Virus record (IMG/VR): IMGVR_UViG_3300037847_003323
Span: 1,213 to 65,212 of that record
Strand: one strand, 5' to 3'
DNA length: 64,000 nucleotides
DNA from: a virus
Positions 19,701 through 27,400 of this stretch are shown here, in pieces. The position numbers and the translations under genes were made by a program. How positions within the stretch are numbered: position 1 is the first letter of the stretch; each line of letters opens with the position of its first letter. The notes under the pieces were generated by a model. It was not told where the DNA came from, searched no databases, and saw only the letters and a list, made by a program, of their open reading frames with translations.

Positions 19701-19887
19701 CTTAGGAGACATCACTGGAATCGGACTTACCGAATTCTATGGAAACTACTCCTGGGGAAGAATTGATTTGGGTACAAGAGTCAGTGCTCAGGCATTTAAC
19801 GCCTATACACTGAACGGTTCTGCTGGTGTTTCTACCTCAGCAGTCGTTACTAGATTGTCTCCTCTGAAGATTCAAAACTATTCATAA
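7741..19887 (+). CDS. 7: Giant gp7-like baseplate wedge protein with YHYH-like domain (4048 aa)
   Basis: This 12.1-kb frame occupies the gene 7 position. Two segments resemble the C-terminal part of T4 gp7 as I remember it: FYKAKGTDNSFKILFKALFG (about 204-223) and SLKSKVSLEDWDDAVSSLAH (about 2473-2492). In T4 these lie about 100 residues apart, here about 2270, so a large insertion is inferred. The insertion has a YHYH-type domain (about 1275-1375; ILGWAYDGNPIYGPF and DLDEHNGRF, but AYF in place of the YHYH tetrad), many GSGY-type repeats, and repeats of the form HGxxxGDxVxY. The last 1500 residues add more beta modules, including two copies of a phage-fibre type 'FLNDILQVPGDGYSF' unit. The protein is all beta, low in Cys and Lys, and probably forms part of the external wedge. 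Start ATG 7741 follows the gp6 stop by nine bases. Confidence 0.85.
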   Translation: MISTDSQRVQVQDVVGTQLPSFVRDDFPLVVEFLKEYYVSQEYPGASVDLLNNIDQYVNLTTLTSNTNTTETSSAVSIGDDTISVSYNIREGILGTYQFPDRNGLIQIDDEVILYREKTTTSFLGCVRGFSGVTSYKSSTPDKLTFTDSVVAQHDKGSTVKNLSALILNEFLLKFKRQFAPGFDERTLAPEVNEKLFVSEVNSFYKAKGTDNSFKILFKALFGETVEVLRPSENLFKPSDANYKITKDVVADLISIDGTDVDSSERTPLDLKNQTLFQDGYGNVTIGTDKTAKYDIENASATISDVEKVFEGGKEYWKLSLGFGYSRDTPVDGTIFGDFTIHPKTRNLNSVSAGATAIDVDSTLGFPESGELAVVYDSGDAGIVSYTSRTVNQFLSVDGVSQELTRNSDLRLNVSAYAYVGIGTTTRIDLRIGGVLDEVKITSPKTYNFTDEDVARISSLGITTDVPTSYSWIYNIAPSFEVESAVQINSDNITYRITTTVPNDFINGTRLLFDSNGQQFEANVSSVSNDRTFTAVTGRLITVNSVTVQRVATRAFIDPNYSSQSGGAENTLTDVSNVYVTSDGKSLVAASSIPYYASNPLQTNKRQSILNGAYSGDTFTIPQHGYYSGDALYYEKSRTSTTVEGVKVETVNGFDNLFERIYYVKRVNDNQIKLATSQSNLYNNNFVSVDGTVTNNKLYPSEFQGKELNNQRLLRKFETPDEESGTYPTQPGAKIGMLINGVEILNYKANQYCYYGTLDGVDVSNPGSDYDVINPPLLVINDAVGTGATGVAAVRGNLDSIQIIDSGFDYVEEPIITITGGNGRGAVAKANTIFIDYAASVNAENPNRIAIGGSDTVGFTTFHKFRNAEQIIYKPDGQTGIVGLVTDAKYYVQTVDAFTIKLFKNEGDAITGSNAIGLTGLGKGTHRFQSVNKKRIISNIFVEDSGEGYENKERKIGTVGILTASNYINIENHGYSSGERVRYSSTGDVAEPLAADTSYIVTKVDNDNFALSSVGLGTTGANFYYDTNQYIDIATQGSGVHSFNYEPITVAVTGKIGVTTFAGQDSSTFNAVIQPLFRGTLESVQLTSNGVGYGSSDIIGFDRQPRISVFSGHEAELLPVVSNGRIQEVLVVKSGSGYNSAPHLKVSGLGKDAILTPVLLNGAIDRVVIQNAGVDYTEDTTVAVIPSGTGSVFNSKIQTWNVNLFQKYFDNITEDDGILEPGLNSDYGIQYTHVYAPRSLRESVFSKSAGNNTEFGTPDLLKLNGLEQTSENHSPILGWAYDGNPIYGPFAYNTTTGGSIKEMKSGYERITRANRPAAFPLGFFVEDFEYKGTGDLDEHNGRFCVTPDYPNGTYAYFATIGIVIDGSGPFRNYRPPQFPYLIGNSFNNKPNQFNFEFDSNQDVFDLNNSEYFRNVTPYKMNSSGVDYKYLLQPNKVKSPSITINDTRKGSIETVGILTGGKGYQVGDKIVFESVLENIPVIPARARVGRVLGKPVSTVSVASSIIDNLEVVPNGKNYVAFSTAPNLFSTREVVTVAGLSTATSTISGVHRVGVNSSFFKLINAVSDSDSTGIVTFFNISGEILDDKFNIRENDIFAVGAENVRILNIDSLSSRVRVLRSVNGTVSAAHTATTSVIERSRKFSFTPTQVENKVTFNLNKEYYFNPLEALGIGTESGVGVGVTLSFANPGAGKTQLFIQTRAIYLPNHQLQTGDILKYNTYDGDSIGVSTVGAANTFPLPEFVYVARISNDLIGISTVQVGLGATGTFAGIAATTANDGTLYFAGIGTGVYHSFTTQKQNVVTAEAYKNVVTVSTGETHGLSVGDNAFVDLSAGVTTSITVKYDDANRRLVFNPKAFVAGNVNIVENSITLTSHGLSTGDKVIHTASTASGGLVDGKIYYVFKNSNDTIKLCLTRHDAQKFNPTFIDITSASAGTLSPINPPLSVYKNDTVEFDLTDSSLSFDSSGTSYPAFNFHLFSDANCTNKFVSTKVDSSFEVSSTGTIGVSTDAKVTLRVTDTLPEKLYYKASPSSENFLPAVKSEIINDLDVSGHNQIQVNDSVYSGAYQITGVTTNTFTYNTNSIPERTSYSTTDSKAKYETDSTNAYGAISKVDFQFNGSGYPYLVGIATIVGVSTNPDRSGAILLPDSTDIGNIVTTTVDDIGFDYSADNTLRPTLNLPEVLFVDPLVSFDRIGITSAGKNYTIPPKLNVLDGLTGNLITDTIIEYDIGDTVVRIPKNTKGMSDVTPTIIPTNNVNGIAVGSISYDISSKNVTVGLATAFSDSAPLSVGDKVLIEGVSVGVGSTGNGYNSRNYGYKLFTLTDVNIPLGGAVGVVTYSMVGDLDEGKIAGNFDSLNSVARIVPEKFFPQFDIRLKRNNFLIGEEVTSGTKVGVVENWNNQLDLLKVDSKFNFNVGDRIVGSSSKAQSVVREKSDFIAEATVASSAVVNKGWSRETGFLSYNTERLSDNNYYQNLSYSLKSKVSLEDWDDAVSSLAHPAGLVKFSDHIVESIDEDFRGVFTKTSGSTIDIISDLVSVSSLNCYNDFDLVSENALNIDGEITSTEINFQSRVLTNYFESIGNRVLTIDDISTQFSNTPLPNRFAIVGAFNALQKTNKFLTFVQDSRFTDERQTMIVNVLSDGITNHINQYGRVETTYDMGTFDIQTQGTEGKLQFFPTKFSINNFNVSSVNIGINNAVASIGSTMLGNIADIQTFRQTSSGISTEIVSFATTYRSAKLMVEIDTFNGEMEFDEINLIHDGTTVDIVEYGSLTNQGQGTFVPSGFGTYSASISGSNVSLVLNSTVGAAYTVTSLGILMADDTATGVGNTLIIGNAFESEGILDTHFTSLSSSATPGIHTIATYNHDLPNRFSAAYYVISIEDTTNNAYQISECIVTNNSTDAYISEYGTIATNVGGIGTIGVLLTSADTFLQYTPPASADVEVRVLQLGIGPVAGIDDGTSVDLNNGSITGSFGNYSGTNVTIKRAFDLKHGGKTIFSREFNPTETDIIDLENNTVLLPEHFFVTGEEIVYDFPETAGAEGVGIATTTFSGIGATSALPRNNISMFAVKVDSKHIKVARTAEDALKSTPVVIDLTSVGVGTGHNFIAKNQNTKCLVALDNMIQSPVTKTTVTSGLTTSIQLTDVIIKMSGISSFFGGDLIQIDNEIMKINTVGIGSTNFVLVERPWMGTEVAIHTEGASVTRVSGSYNIVDNTINFYTAPQGPTPISSTTNAPDSRDFTGITTFSTFQGRAFLRSGTEGGSDRTYNTNYIFDDISEDFDATTKTFTLKSNGDNVVGFKTDNAVILINNIFQSPTGDLTTNQDYTLTEGSGISSVTFTGTATSLASDPNNASIPVGGIIVSVGSTGGFGYQPLVAAGGTAIVSTAGTITSISIGSSGSGYRVGIQTVVNVGVQTSSTGKPNIQFIGTAAVANGQVVSVAVTTGGSGFSQGSEPIVVFDQPLSYSGIALTYAAGTSGFGTEATVDVIVGQGSSVIGFEIRNTGYGYGQGETLTIGTGGTTGIPLVSGSTLEEFQITIDRVQSDSFNAWHFGELQVLDLVHDQFDGIKRSFTLKTNGSPVTIRATAGSQVDTQATLLVFLNDILQVPGDGYSFDGGSTITFASAPRGRSADGYFGGDKCKILFYKGTGSVDVKFREVLQTVKDGDTVVIKRGSAEQSERLVDEVVSTDQISTEAYVGFGIDGNPDNKRSLQWCKQTEDKIVGGKVVSKARVPNSGNIFPTTHIIQSVGVGSTNAYVESVSTFFNPANENTTSAKTQTIDLTSQDVIVGAAATAVVSAAGTISSIVIGVGGTGYTSAPAVTIANPVGLGTTARATATATLTGDTVSAITVSTPGVAYTSATPPVVLIENPQTISEENISSQYLGDFGEIVGVTSTSVGVASTGFVFDFFIPIDSALRDTNLVGAAVTVSGINAGDYFVVNSSNVGSGVTSLYQNGATLGVTTQFLDSVYEVAAVSTATTAVAGVGITYVRRVTVSVEDLGDITGIGLTEFYGNYSWGRIDLGTRVSAQAFNAYTLNGSAGVSTSAVVTRLSPLKIQNYS

Positions 19888-19890
19888 CCT

Positions 19891-19898
19891 GATAAATA
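19891..19898 (+). promoter_or_regulatory. Late-promoter-like octamer GATAAATA before gene 8
   Basis: Seven of eight bases match the T4 late -10 element; it lies four bases after the giant gene's stop and 20 bases before the gp8 start. Confidence 0.5.
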
Positions 19899-19917
19899 AG
19901 TAAAAAACTATTCCGAA

Positions 19918-21477
19918 ATGTCAGCAATCATAACTGATCAACTTCGTATTTTAAATGCAAAGGAGTTTGTTGCTAGTGTTGCGTCCACTAGCAACTCTTA
20001 CTATACCTTTGTAGGTTTGCCTAATCCTACGGAGGTTAGTTCCACATGGGATACGGCACCTCCTGATCCGAAGGACAATTTCAATGAAGAGAATAGTTAT
20101 TGGGACACAATGATTGCTCTCAAGAAGATTACATCTTCTGACGTGAAGCAGGTTGTTAGAAAGTTGACATGGGCATCAGGTGTCACTTATGACATGTATA
20201 GAAATGATATTTCTGCAAACAACCCATCTAAGTCAACCAACGCTACCACGTTGTATGCGTCGAATTTTTATATTGTAAACTCTGACTTTAGAGTTTATAT
20301 TTGTCTGCAGAATGGAACTAACCCAGAGAACCCCTCTGGAAGAGCATCTCTGGATGAACCTACTTTTACTGACTTAGAACCAAGAGAAGCAGGAACAAGT
20401 GGTGATGGATATATTTGGAAATACCTCTTTACTATTAGTCCAAGTGACATTATCAAGTTTGACTCTACAAACTTCATGCCTGTTCCCAAAGATTGGGAAA
20501 CATCTACAGACGCAAATGTAGTTGCAGTAAGAAATAACGCTTCCTCTAGTGGACAACTGAAAGTTGTAACTATTACCAATAGAGGTGTTGGACTTGGCAC
20601 TGCTAATAGAACATATACTAAGGTTCCCATTAAGGGAGATGGAAGAGATGCAGAGGCAACTGTTGTAATTAACAATAACTCTAAGGTTGAATCGGTTACT
20701 ATTTCTAAAGGTGGTTCTGGATATACTTTTGGTACTCTTGATTTAGAATCTGGAAACGTTCCAACGGGAACTACTAATCCCACCTTTAATGTAATCATTC
20801 CTCCTGAGGGTGGACATGGTGCTGATATTTACAGAGAACTTGGTGCATTCAACTCTCTGATTTATTCTAGAATTGAAAATGATACTGAGAATCCAGACTT
20901 CATCACTGGAAACCAGATTGCAAGAGTTGGAATCATTCAGAATCCTAAGGCATATGATTCAAGCGAGAACCTTGAATTAGAAAAAGCAGCAACAACATAT
21001 GCATTGAAGTTGACTGGTGCAGGATATAGTTCTGCTTCGTTTACTCCCGATGCTTTGATTACACAAACTATTGGTATTGGTTCTACAGCAGTTGGTAAAG
21101 TTGTTTCTTATGACGAAACAACTGGTGTTCTTAAGTATTGGCAAGATAGAACTCTGGCAGGATTTACGACTGCTGGAAGTGCAGACACAAATCCACAATA
21201 TGGATTCCAACTTCAAAGATTTACTTCCAATATTACCAACGGCGGTTCCTTTGATATTGTAGGTGGTTCCGCCAATCTTGGTATTGATACTAACTTTACC
21301 GGTTTGTCAACGGTAATAAATAGTAGGACATATTATCTCGGTCAAGAGTTTACACAGGGTGTTGCCCAACCAGAGGCACAAAAGTATTCTGGAAATATTA
21401 TTTACGTCGATAATAGACCCTCGATTACTCGTTCCGTGAATCAAAAAGAAGATATCAAAGTCATTTTGCAGTTCTAA
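19918..21477 (+). CDS. 8: Baseplate wedge subunit gp8
   Basis: Clear gp8 signatures are present: GTSGDGYIWKYLFTISPSDI (about 160-179), matching 'GDGYVWEYLF' of T4 gp8, and at the C-terminus KYSGNIIYVDNRPSITRSVN followed by EDIKVILQF, matching the conserved 'GEMIYMENRPPI...INILFTF' ending. The protein is 519 residues against 334 in T4. The surplus is in the middle (about 215-430), where two GSGY-type beta modules are inserted (for example ISKGGSGYTFGTLDL). gp8 dimers link gp7 and gp10 in the T4 wedge. It starts 30 bases after the giant gene and ends seven bases before the next one. Confidence 0.93.
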   Translation: MSAIITDQLRILNAKEFVASVASTSNSYYTFVGLPNPTEVSSTWDTAPPDPKDNFNEENSYWDTMIALKKITSSDVKQVVRKLTWASGVTYDMYRNDISANNPSKSTNATTLYASNFYIVNSDFRVYICLQNGTNPENPSGRASLDEPTFTDLEPREAGTSGDGYIWKYLFTISPSDIIKFDSTNFMPVPKDWETSTDANVVAVRNNASSSGQLKVVTITNRGVGLGTANRTYTKVPIKGDGRDAEATVVINNNSKVESVTISKGGSGYTFGTLDLESGNVPTGTTNPTFNVIIPPEGGHGADIYRELGAFNSLIYSRIENDTENPDFITGNQIARVGIIQNPKAYDSSENLELEKAATTYALKLTGAGYSSASFTPDALITQTIGIGSTAVGKVVSYDETTGVLKYWQDRTLAGFTTAGSADTNPQYGFQLQRFTSNITNGGSFDIVGGSANLGIDTNFTGLSTVINSRTYYLGQEFTQGVAQPEAQKYSGNIIYVDNRPSITRSVNQKEDIKVILQF

Positions 21478-21483
21478 AGAATT

Positions 21484-24400
21484 ATGCCACAGGAAACTAA
21501 TCTCAACGTCGCTCCCTACTTTGACGATTTTGACGCAAACAATGACTATTACAAAGTTCTGTTCAAACCTGGTTATCCAGTACAGGCGAGGGAGTTAAAT
21601 AACCTACAGTCAATATTACAGAGTCAGATTGAAAACTTTGGACAGCACTTCTTTAAAGAAGGTGCCAAAGTAATTCCTGGTAACACTTCATATAGCTCGA
21701 CGTATGATTGTGTTCAGTTAGTCAATACTTATGTTGGAATTCCTCTGTCCAACTACCTTAAGCAGTTAGTAGGTTCAACAATCACTGGAGAATCCAGTGG
21801 AGTAACTGCTGTCGTAGAAGAGTGCCTTTTAGATTCTGAATCTGAAAGAAATAACACAACACTCTACATTAGTTACCTCTCTTCTGGCATTGACGATGCT
21901 CAGAAGACTTTTTCTGATGGAGAACTTCTTTCATCTAGCGCAAACATCGCTACTGGAAGAACAATTATTGGAGCTGGAGAACCTTTCGCTTCAACTATTC
22001 CAACAGATGCAACCACCACAGGTTCTGCATTCTTTATTCAAAACGGAATTTACTTTGCTAAAGGTAATTTCATTCAAGTTGCTGATGAAACCATGCTGCT
22101 CGATCAGTATGGTTCGGAACCAAGTTATAGAATCGGACTGCTGATTACAGAGAACGTTGTAAACTCTGATATTGACGAAACTTTAACAGACAATGCAAGA
22201 GGATTTAACAACTATGCTGCACCAGGTGCAGATAGACTGAAAATCACTGCATCTCTGACTAAGAAAGAATTAACAGATTTTAATGATAGCAACTTCATCG
22301 AACTTGCTGTAGTTCAAGCGGGACGTTTAAGAAGTAAGAAAGAAACTACAAGTTACAAGCATCTTGAGGATAAACTTGCTAGTAGAACTTATGCAGAATC
22401 TGGAGATTACTATGTCAAACCTTTTGACTTAGTAGTTAAGGAATCTCTGAATGATAATGTTGGAAATAGAGGTGTATTTGAGCCAGGACAACTGACATAC
22501 AGTGGTTCTTCTCCTGCAGAAGATCTTGCTCTGTATAAAATTTCTCCAGGTAGAGCATTTGTAAAAGGATATGATATTGAGACTTTAGGAACCACATATC
22601 TTGATTCTCTGAAACCAAGAAGTCTGAAAATTCTTGAAGGACAAGCAATCAATTACAATGCTGGTTCAACTTTCAAACTGAATAGAGTTTTTGGTTCTCC
22701 TGAGATTGGAATTGGAAATACATTTATTCTCAGTCTTAGAGATGCTAGAGTTGGTATTGCATCAACCATTGCAGCTGGTAGTGAGATTGGACTTGCAAGA
22801 GTTTATGACTTTAACTTAGATTCTGGTTCATATAATGCTGCTGTCCCCGACACAAATGAGTGGAGTCTGCGTCTTTATGATATTCAAACCGTAACTGAGA
22901 TTTCGGTTAATGAACCAATCACTCTGACTGTTCCTACACATATTAAAGGTGAACGAAGTGGTGCTACTGCATTCTTGAGGAGTGCTGTAACAGATAAGGT
23001 TTCATTCAATGTTTATGATAAGAGTGGCGACTTCCTTGTTGGAGAATCTTTTATCATTGATGGTGTTGCAAATACTAGAGTTGCAACAGCAGTTACTGCA
23101 TATGGTTTCAGTGATGTCAAATCTGTACATGCCACCACTGGTAGTGGTTCTACAGTAACATACTTCTCTGGTGACACTATTCAAACTTTAGGATTCTCTG
23201 TTGGCGTTTCTTCAATTAGTGGAGAGAGTGGTGGTGTTAGCACCGTAACTAGTGTTAACACCAGATTCCCATCCAACATCAGTGTTGGCAACATTGTAAG
23301 ATTCTCTAACGGAACTTCATCGGATCCTGCATTTGCATCTGTTGTTAGTGTTGCATCTTCTGCAATTGTTGTTTCTGGTGTTACCACTGTTGCTGGTGTA
23401 GCAGATGGAAAACTTCCAGCATCTCAAACAGACTTGTCTGCGTTTGATGTAATGGTAACCAGACAAGATGCGTCTGTTGACAATTCGTTCTTTACTGAGA
23501 TGCCTAGAGCGAATATTGCAGAAATTGACTTAACTGATGCATCTTTGATTATCAGAAGAAGTTATTCGGTTAATATTGCCAACAATCAACTTTCTTCTAA
23601 GGTTGTTGCTGGTAATAATGAGACATTCCAACCATTTGATGTTGAAAGATATACACTTATTCGCTCTAATGGTAAAACTGAAGTATTGACATCAGATAAG
23701 TTTGAACTGACTGTAGGTAACTCTCAGTTGCAACTTTATAACTTGGGTGCAGATGATACTGCTGCTACGCTGGTAGCGACTCTGAAGAAAGTCAATCCTA
23801 AGTCAAAAGTCAAACTCAAGAATAGAGTCAATACCTTAATTGTAGATAAGTCAACTAATGTTGCCTCTGGTATCGGAACCACAACAATTAATGATGGATT
23901 GACTTATGGTAACTATCCATTTGGAACAAGAGTGCAGGACGAATTTATCTCACTCAATACTCCAGATATTATTAAGATTCATGCCATTTATGAGGTAGCA
24001 ACAAACCCTGCTACAGATAACTCAGATCCTTCAGCACCGAAGGCAGTTCTAACTTCTATTACTGGAGCAACAGGGAAAACGACAGACTTAATCTCTGGGG
24101 AAATGCTTGAGGGTGAAGAAAGTGGTGCAATCGCTATGGTTGCCGAAAAAGTTAATGACACAACAATTTCGTTTATCCCAGAAAATAAATTTAACTTTAT
24201 TTTAGGAGAAACTGTCTTCTTCAAAGAGTCTAATCTCAGAGCAGTAGTATCAAACGTCCAGGTTCCTAGTCTTGAAGTTTCTGCAAACTTTAAGTTTAAT
24301 ACAGGACAAAATCCTTCCTTCTATGATACTGGATTCATCACCAAGAGAGAAGGTAAGAAGTCCCCTCAAAGAAAACTGAAGATTTACTTTGAGTCTGGAA

Positions 24401-27400
24401 ACTATCAGTCATCTGACGACGGTGATATTACAACTGTTCAGTCTTATGATACGTTTGATTACAAGACTGAAATTCAATCTATCAATGGTGTAAGAAACAC
24501 GGATATGATTGATATCCGTCCCAGAACTGCACCATATACGGTGTCTGAGAACTCACGTTCACCATTAGAGTTCCTTGGAAGAACTTTCACTCAGAGTGGA
24601 GATTCTGCAGCAAACATCTTGGCATCTAATGAATCTATCGTCACAGACTTCTCATTCTATTTGGGAAGAATTGATAGAGTCTATGTGAATAAGTTTGGAC
24701 AAATGCAAGTTAAGTATGGTACTCCTTCGGAGAATCCACAAAAACCTGCACCAATTCAAGATGCTCTGGAAATTGCAAGCATCACACTCCCACCATATCT
24801 CTATGATGTTGGAACAGCAGATGTTCAGTTCTTAGATCATAAGAGATATAGAATGGTTGATATCAAGAAACTTGAGGGTAGAATCAAGAATCTTGAATAT
24901 TATACAACTCTTTCTCTATTAGAAACTAACACTGCCAATCTGTTCATCTCTGATGATTCTGGACTCAATAGATTCAAGTCTGGATTCTATGTAGATAACT
25001 TTACTTCCCTGAATGCACAGGAAGATAACGTAAAGTTCAAGAACAGTATTGACGCCAAACATAAAGAACTGCGTCCTGAGCACTTTACTACTTCTGTTGA
25101 CTTGATGCCAGGTCCTGTAGAAGGAGTCAATGCACAAACTGATAAACAGTTTGCTGCTCCACAAGGAAGCAACATCAGAAAGACTGGCGATATTGTCAGT
25201 CTTGACTACACTGAAGTCGAATGGCTTTCTCAGCAATTTGCTACAAGAACTGAGAGTGTAACTCCTTTCTTGATTAGTTTCTGGCAAGGCAGCATCGAAC
25301 TGACGCCTGCTTCTGATACTTGGACAGATCAACAAAGAATTGATGCAAGAGTTATTAATGTAGAAGGTAACTTTGCTGAAACTCTGCAAGTTGCATCTAG
25401 AACTCTGGATGTTGATCCTCAAACTGGATTCGCACCTTCTATCTGGAACGCATGGGAAACTGAGTGGACTGGGCAAGAAATCATTGACACCAGCAGTGAA
25501 AGATTCGTCAGTGGTGGTGGAGATAGAACTATCGGTTCTGGTAACGGAATTGTTAATAGATGGCAAGAAACTGTAACTGACAGAGTAGTTCAGGACAACT
25601 TCCGTGAAATTATTGATACTGGCATTCAAACTAGAACTGGAACAAGAACTGTAATCACTGAGCAGTTTGATGAAACGTCTCAAGGAGATAGAGTTGTTAG
25701 TAGAGCACTGATTTCTTTCATGCGCTCTAGAAACATCCAGTTTAATGCCAATAGTGTAAAACCATCCACCAGACTCTATCCATTCTTCGATGGAGAAGGT
25801 GTAAGTAAATATTGTGTTCCAAAACTTCTGGAAATCACAATGCTTTCTGGAACCTTCCAGGTTGGAGAAACTGTTTCTGGCGTGATGCTTCCTTCTGCAC
25901 AACAACCAGTAGATGATGAAGGCACTGCTGCTGCAATTACATTCAGAGTTGCTACTTCAAATCATAGAGCAGGTCCATACAATTCTCCAACTGCGGTTTA
26001 TCTGATTAATCCATATGATAGACAAACATTGCCTGGAACATATTCATCAACTTCTCAGGTATTGAACGTTGACTGCTTCTCTCTTTCCAATGAACCCGAG
26101 GGAACATATTCTGGATTTGTTGCAAAAGACATGAGACTGACTGGACAAACCAGTGGTGCTCAAGCAACCGTTTCTAACCTCAGATTGGTTTCTGATATCA
26201 GTGCAAATATTCAGGGTAGTTTCTTCATTCCAGATCCTAACTTTGCTAATAATCCAAGATTTGAGACAGGTGCTAAAGTATTTGCTCTCAATAATCTTGA
26301 TAGTAATGATAGAATGGCAGCAACTTCATATTCTGAAGAGCAGTTTACTTCAACTGGAACTTTAGAGACAGTTCAAGAAACCATCATTTCTACAAGAAAT
26401 GCAAGAACTGAGATTCAGAATGTAAGTGAGCAAAGAGATACTTCTAGAACTACTGGAACTCAGTTCGTTGGAACTGAAACTCTTTCCACAAGTCAGAGAA
26501 GAATTACTGTCAACCAAAGAGGATGGGTTGGAGATCCTCTGGCACAATCCTTCGGCATCGATGATGAGACTGGAATTTATCTTACCAGTTGCGATATTTA
26601 CTTCGCTTCCGTGGATGATGGCAGTACTCCTGTCACGTTCCAACTCAGAACGATGGATAATGGACTGCCAACTGGAAGAATTTTACCATTCTCCGAAGTA
26701 GTTCTGTCTCCTTCTGATATTGAAACTTCTGCAGATGGTTCTGTTGCTACTAGATTTACCTTTAAGGCTCCAGTATACATGGAGGCAGGTGTTGAATATT
26801 GCATGGTTCTTCTTTCTAACTCTACGAAGTATCAAGTTTACATCTCTAGAGTTGGTGAAGTTGATTTAATTACGCAAACATTCATCTCTAACCAACCTTT
26901 CTTAGGTTCTCTGTTCAAGTCTCAGAACGCATCTACTTGGGAACCAAGTCAATGGGAAGACTTGAAGTTCAACCTGTATAGAGCAGAGTTCAGTCAACTG
27001 ACTGGTTCTGTTGATTTGTTCAACCCAGAACTGTCGAAAGGCAATCAACAAATTGCTAGACTGCAACCCAATCCTATTGAGTTCACTTCAAGAACAATTA
27101 GAGTTGGCATTAACTCGACTTTAGAGGACACTGCTCTAGTCATTGGCAACACTGTCACTCAGTTTGGAACTAATGCTTCGGGTACGTTCGTTGCGAGTGC
27201 AGGTGTTGCTACAGACACATTAAATGTCATCAACACAGGTATTGGATACACTCCTTCTGAAGACACACTTCTGTTTGGTAGTGTTCCTCTTGTTACGATT
27301 ACTGGTAGTGGTAGAGATGCAAAGGCAGATGTTACCATCAACAATGGTGTTGCAGTTGCAGCAACCATCACAGAATCTGGAAGTGGTTATGTAGTTGGTG

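Noticed and set aside
9900-19900. CRISPR-like or satellite DNA repeats
   Set aside because: Repetition is seen at the protein level only; the DNA copies differ and lie in frame within a coding gene with no regular spacers.
24919-25905. 328-residue minus-strand open frame
   Set aside because: It is antisense to the DUF4815 gene, with Ser/Asn/Cys-rich low-complexity composition, no start signal and no neighbour on that strand.
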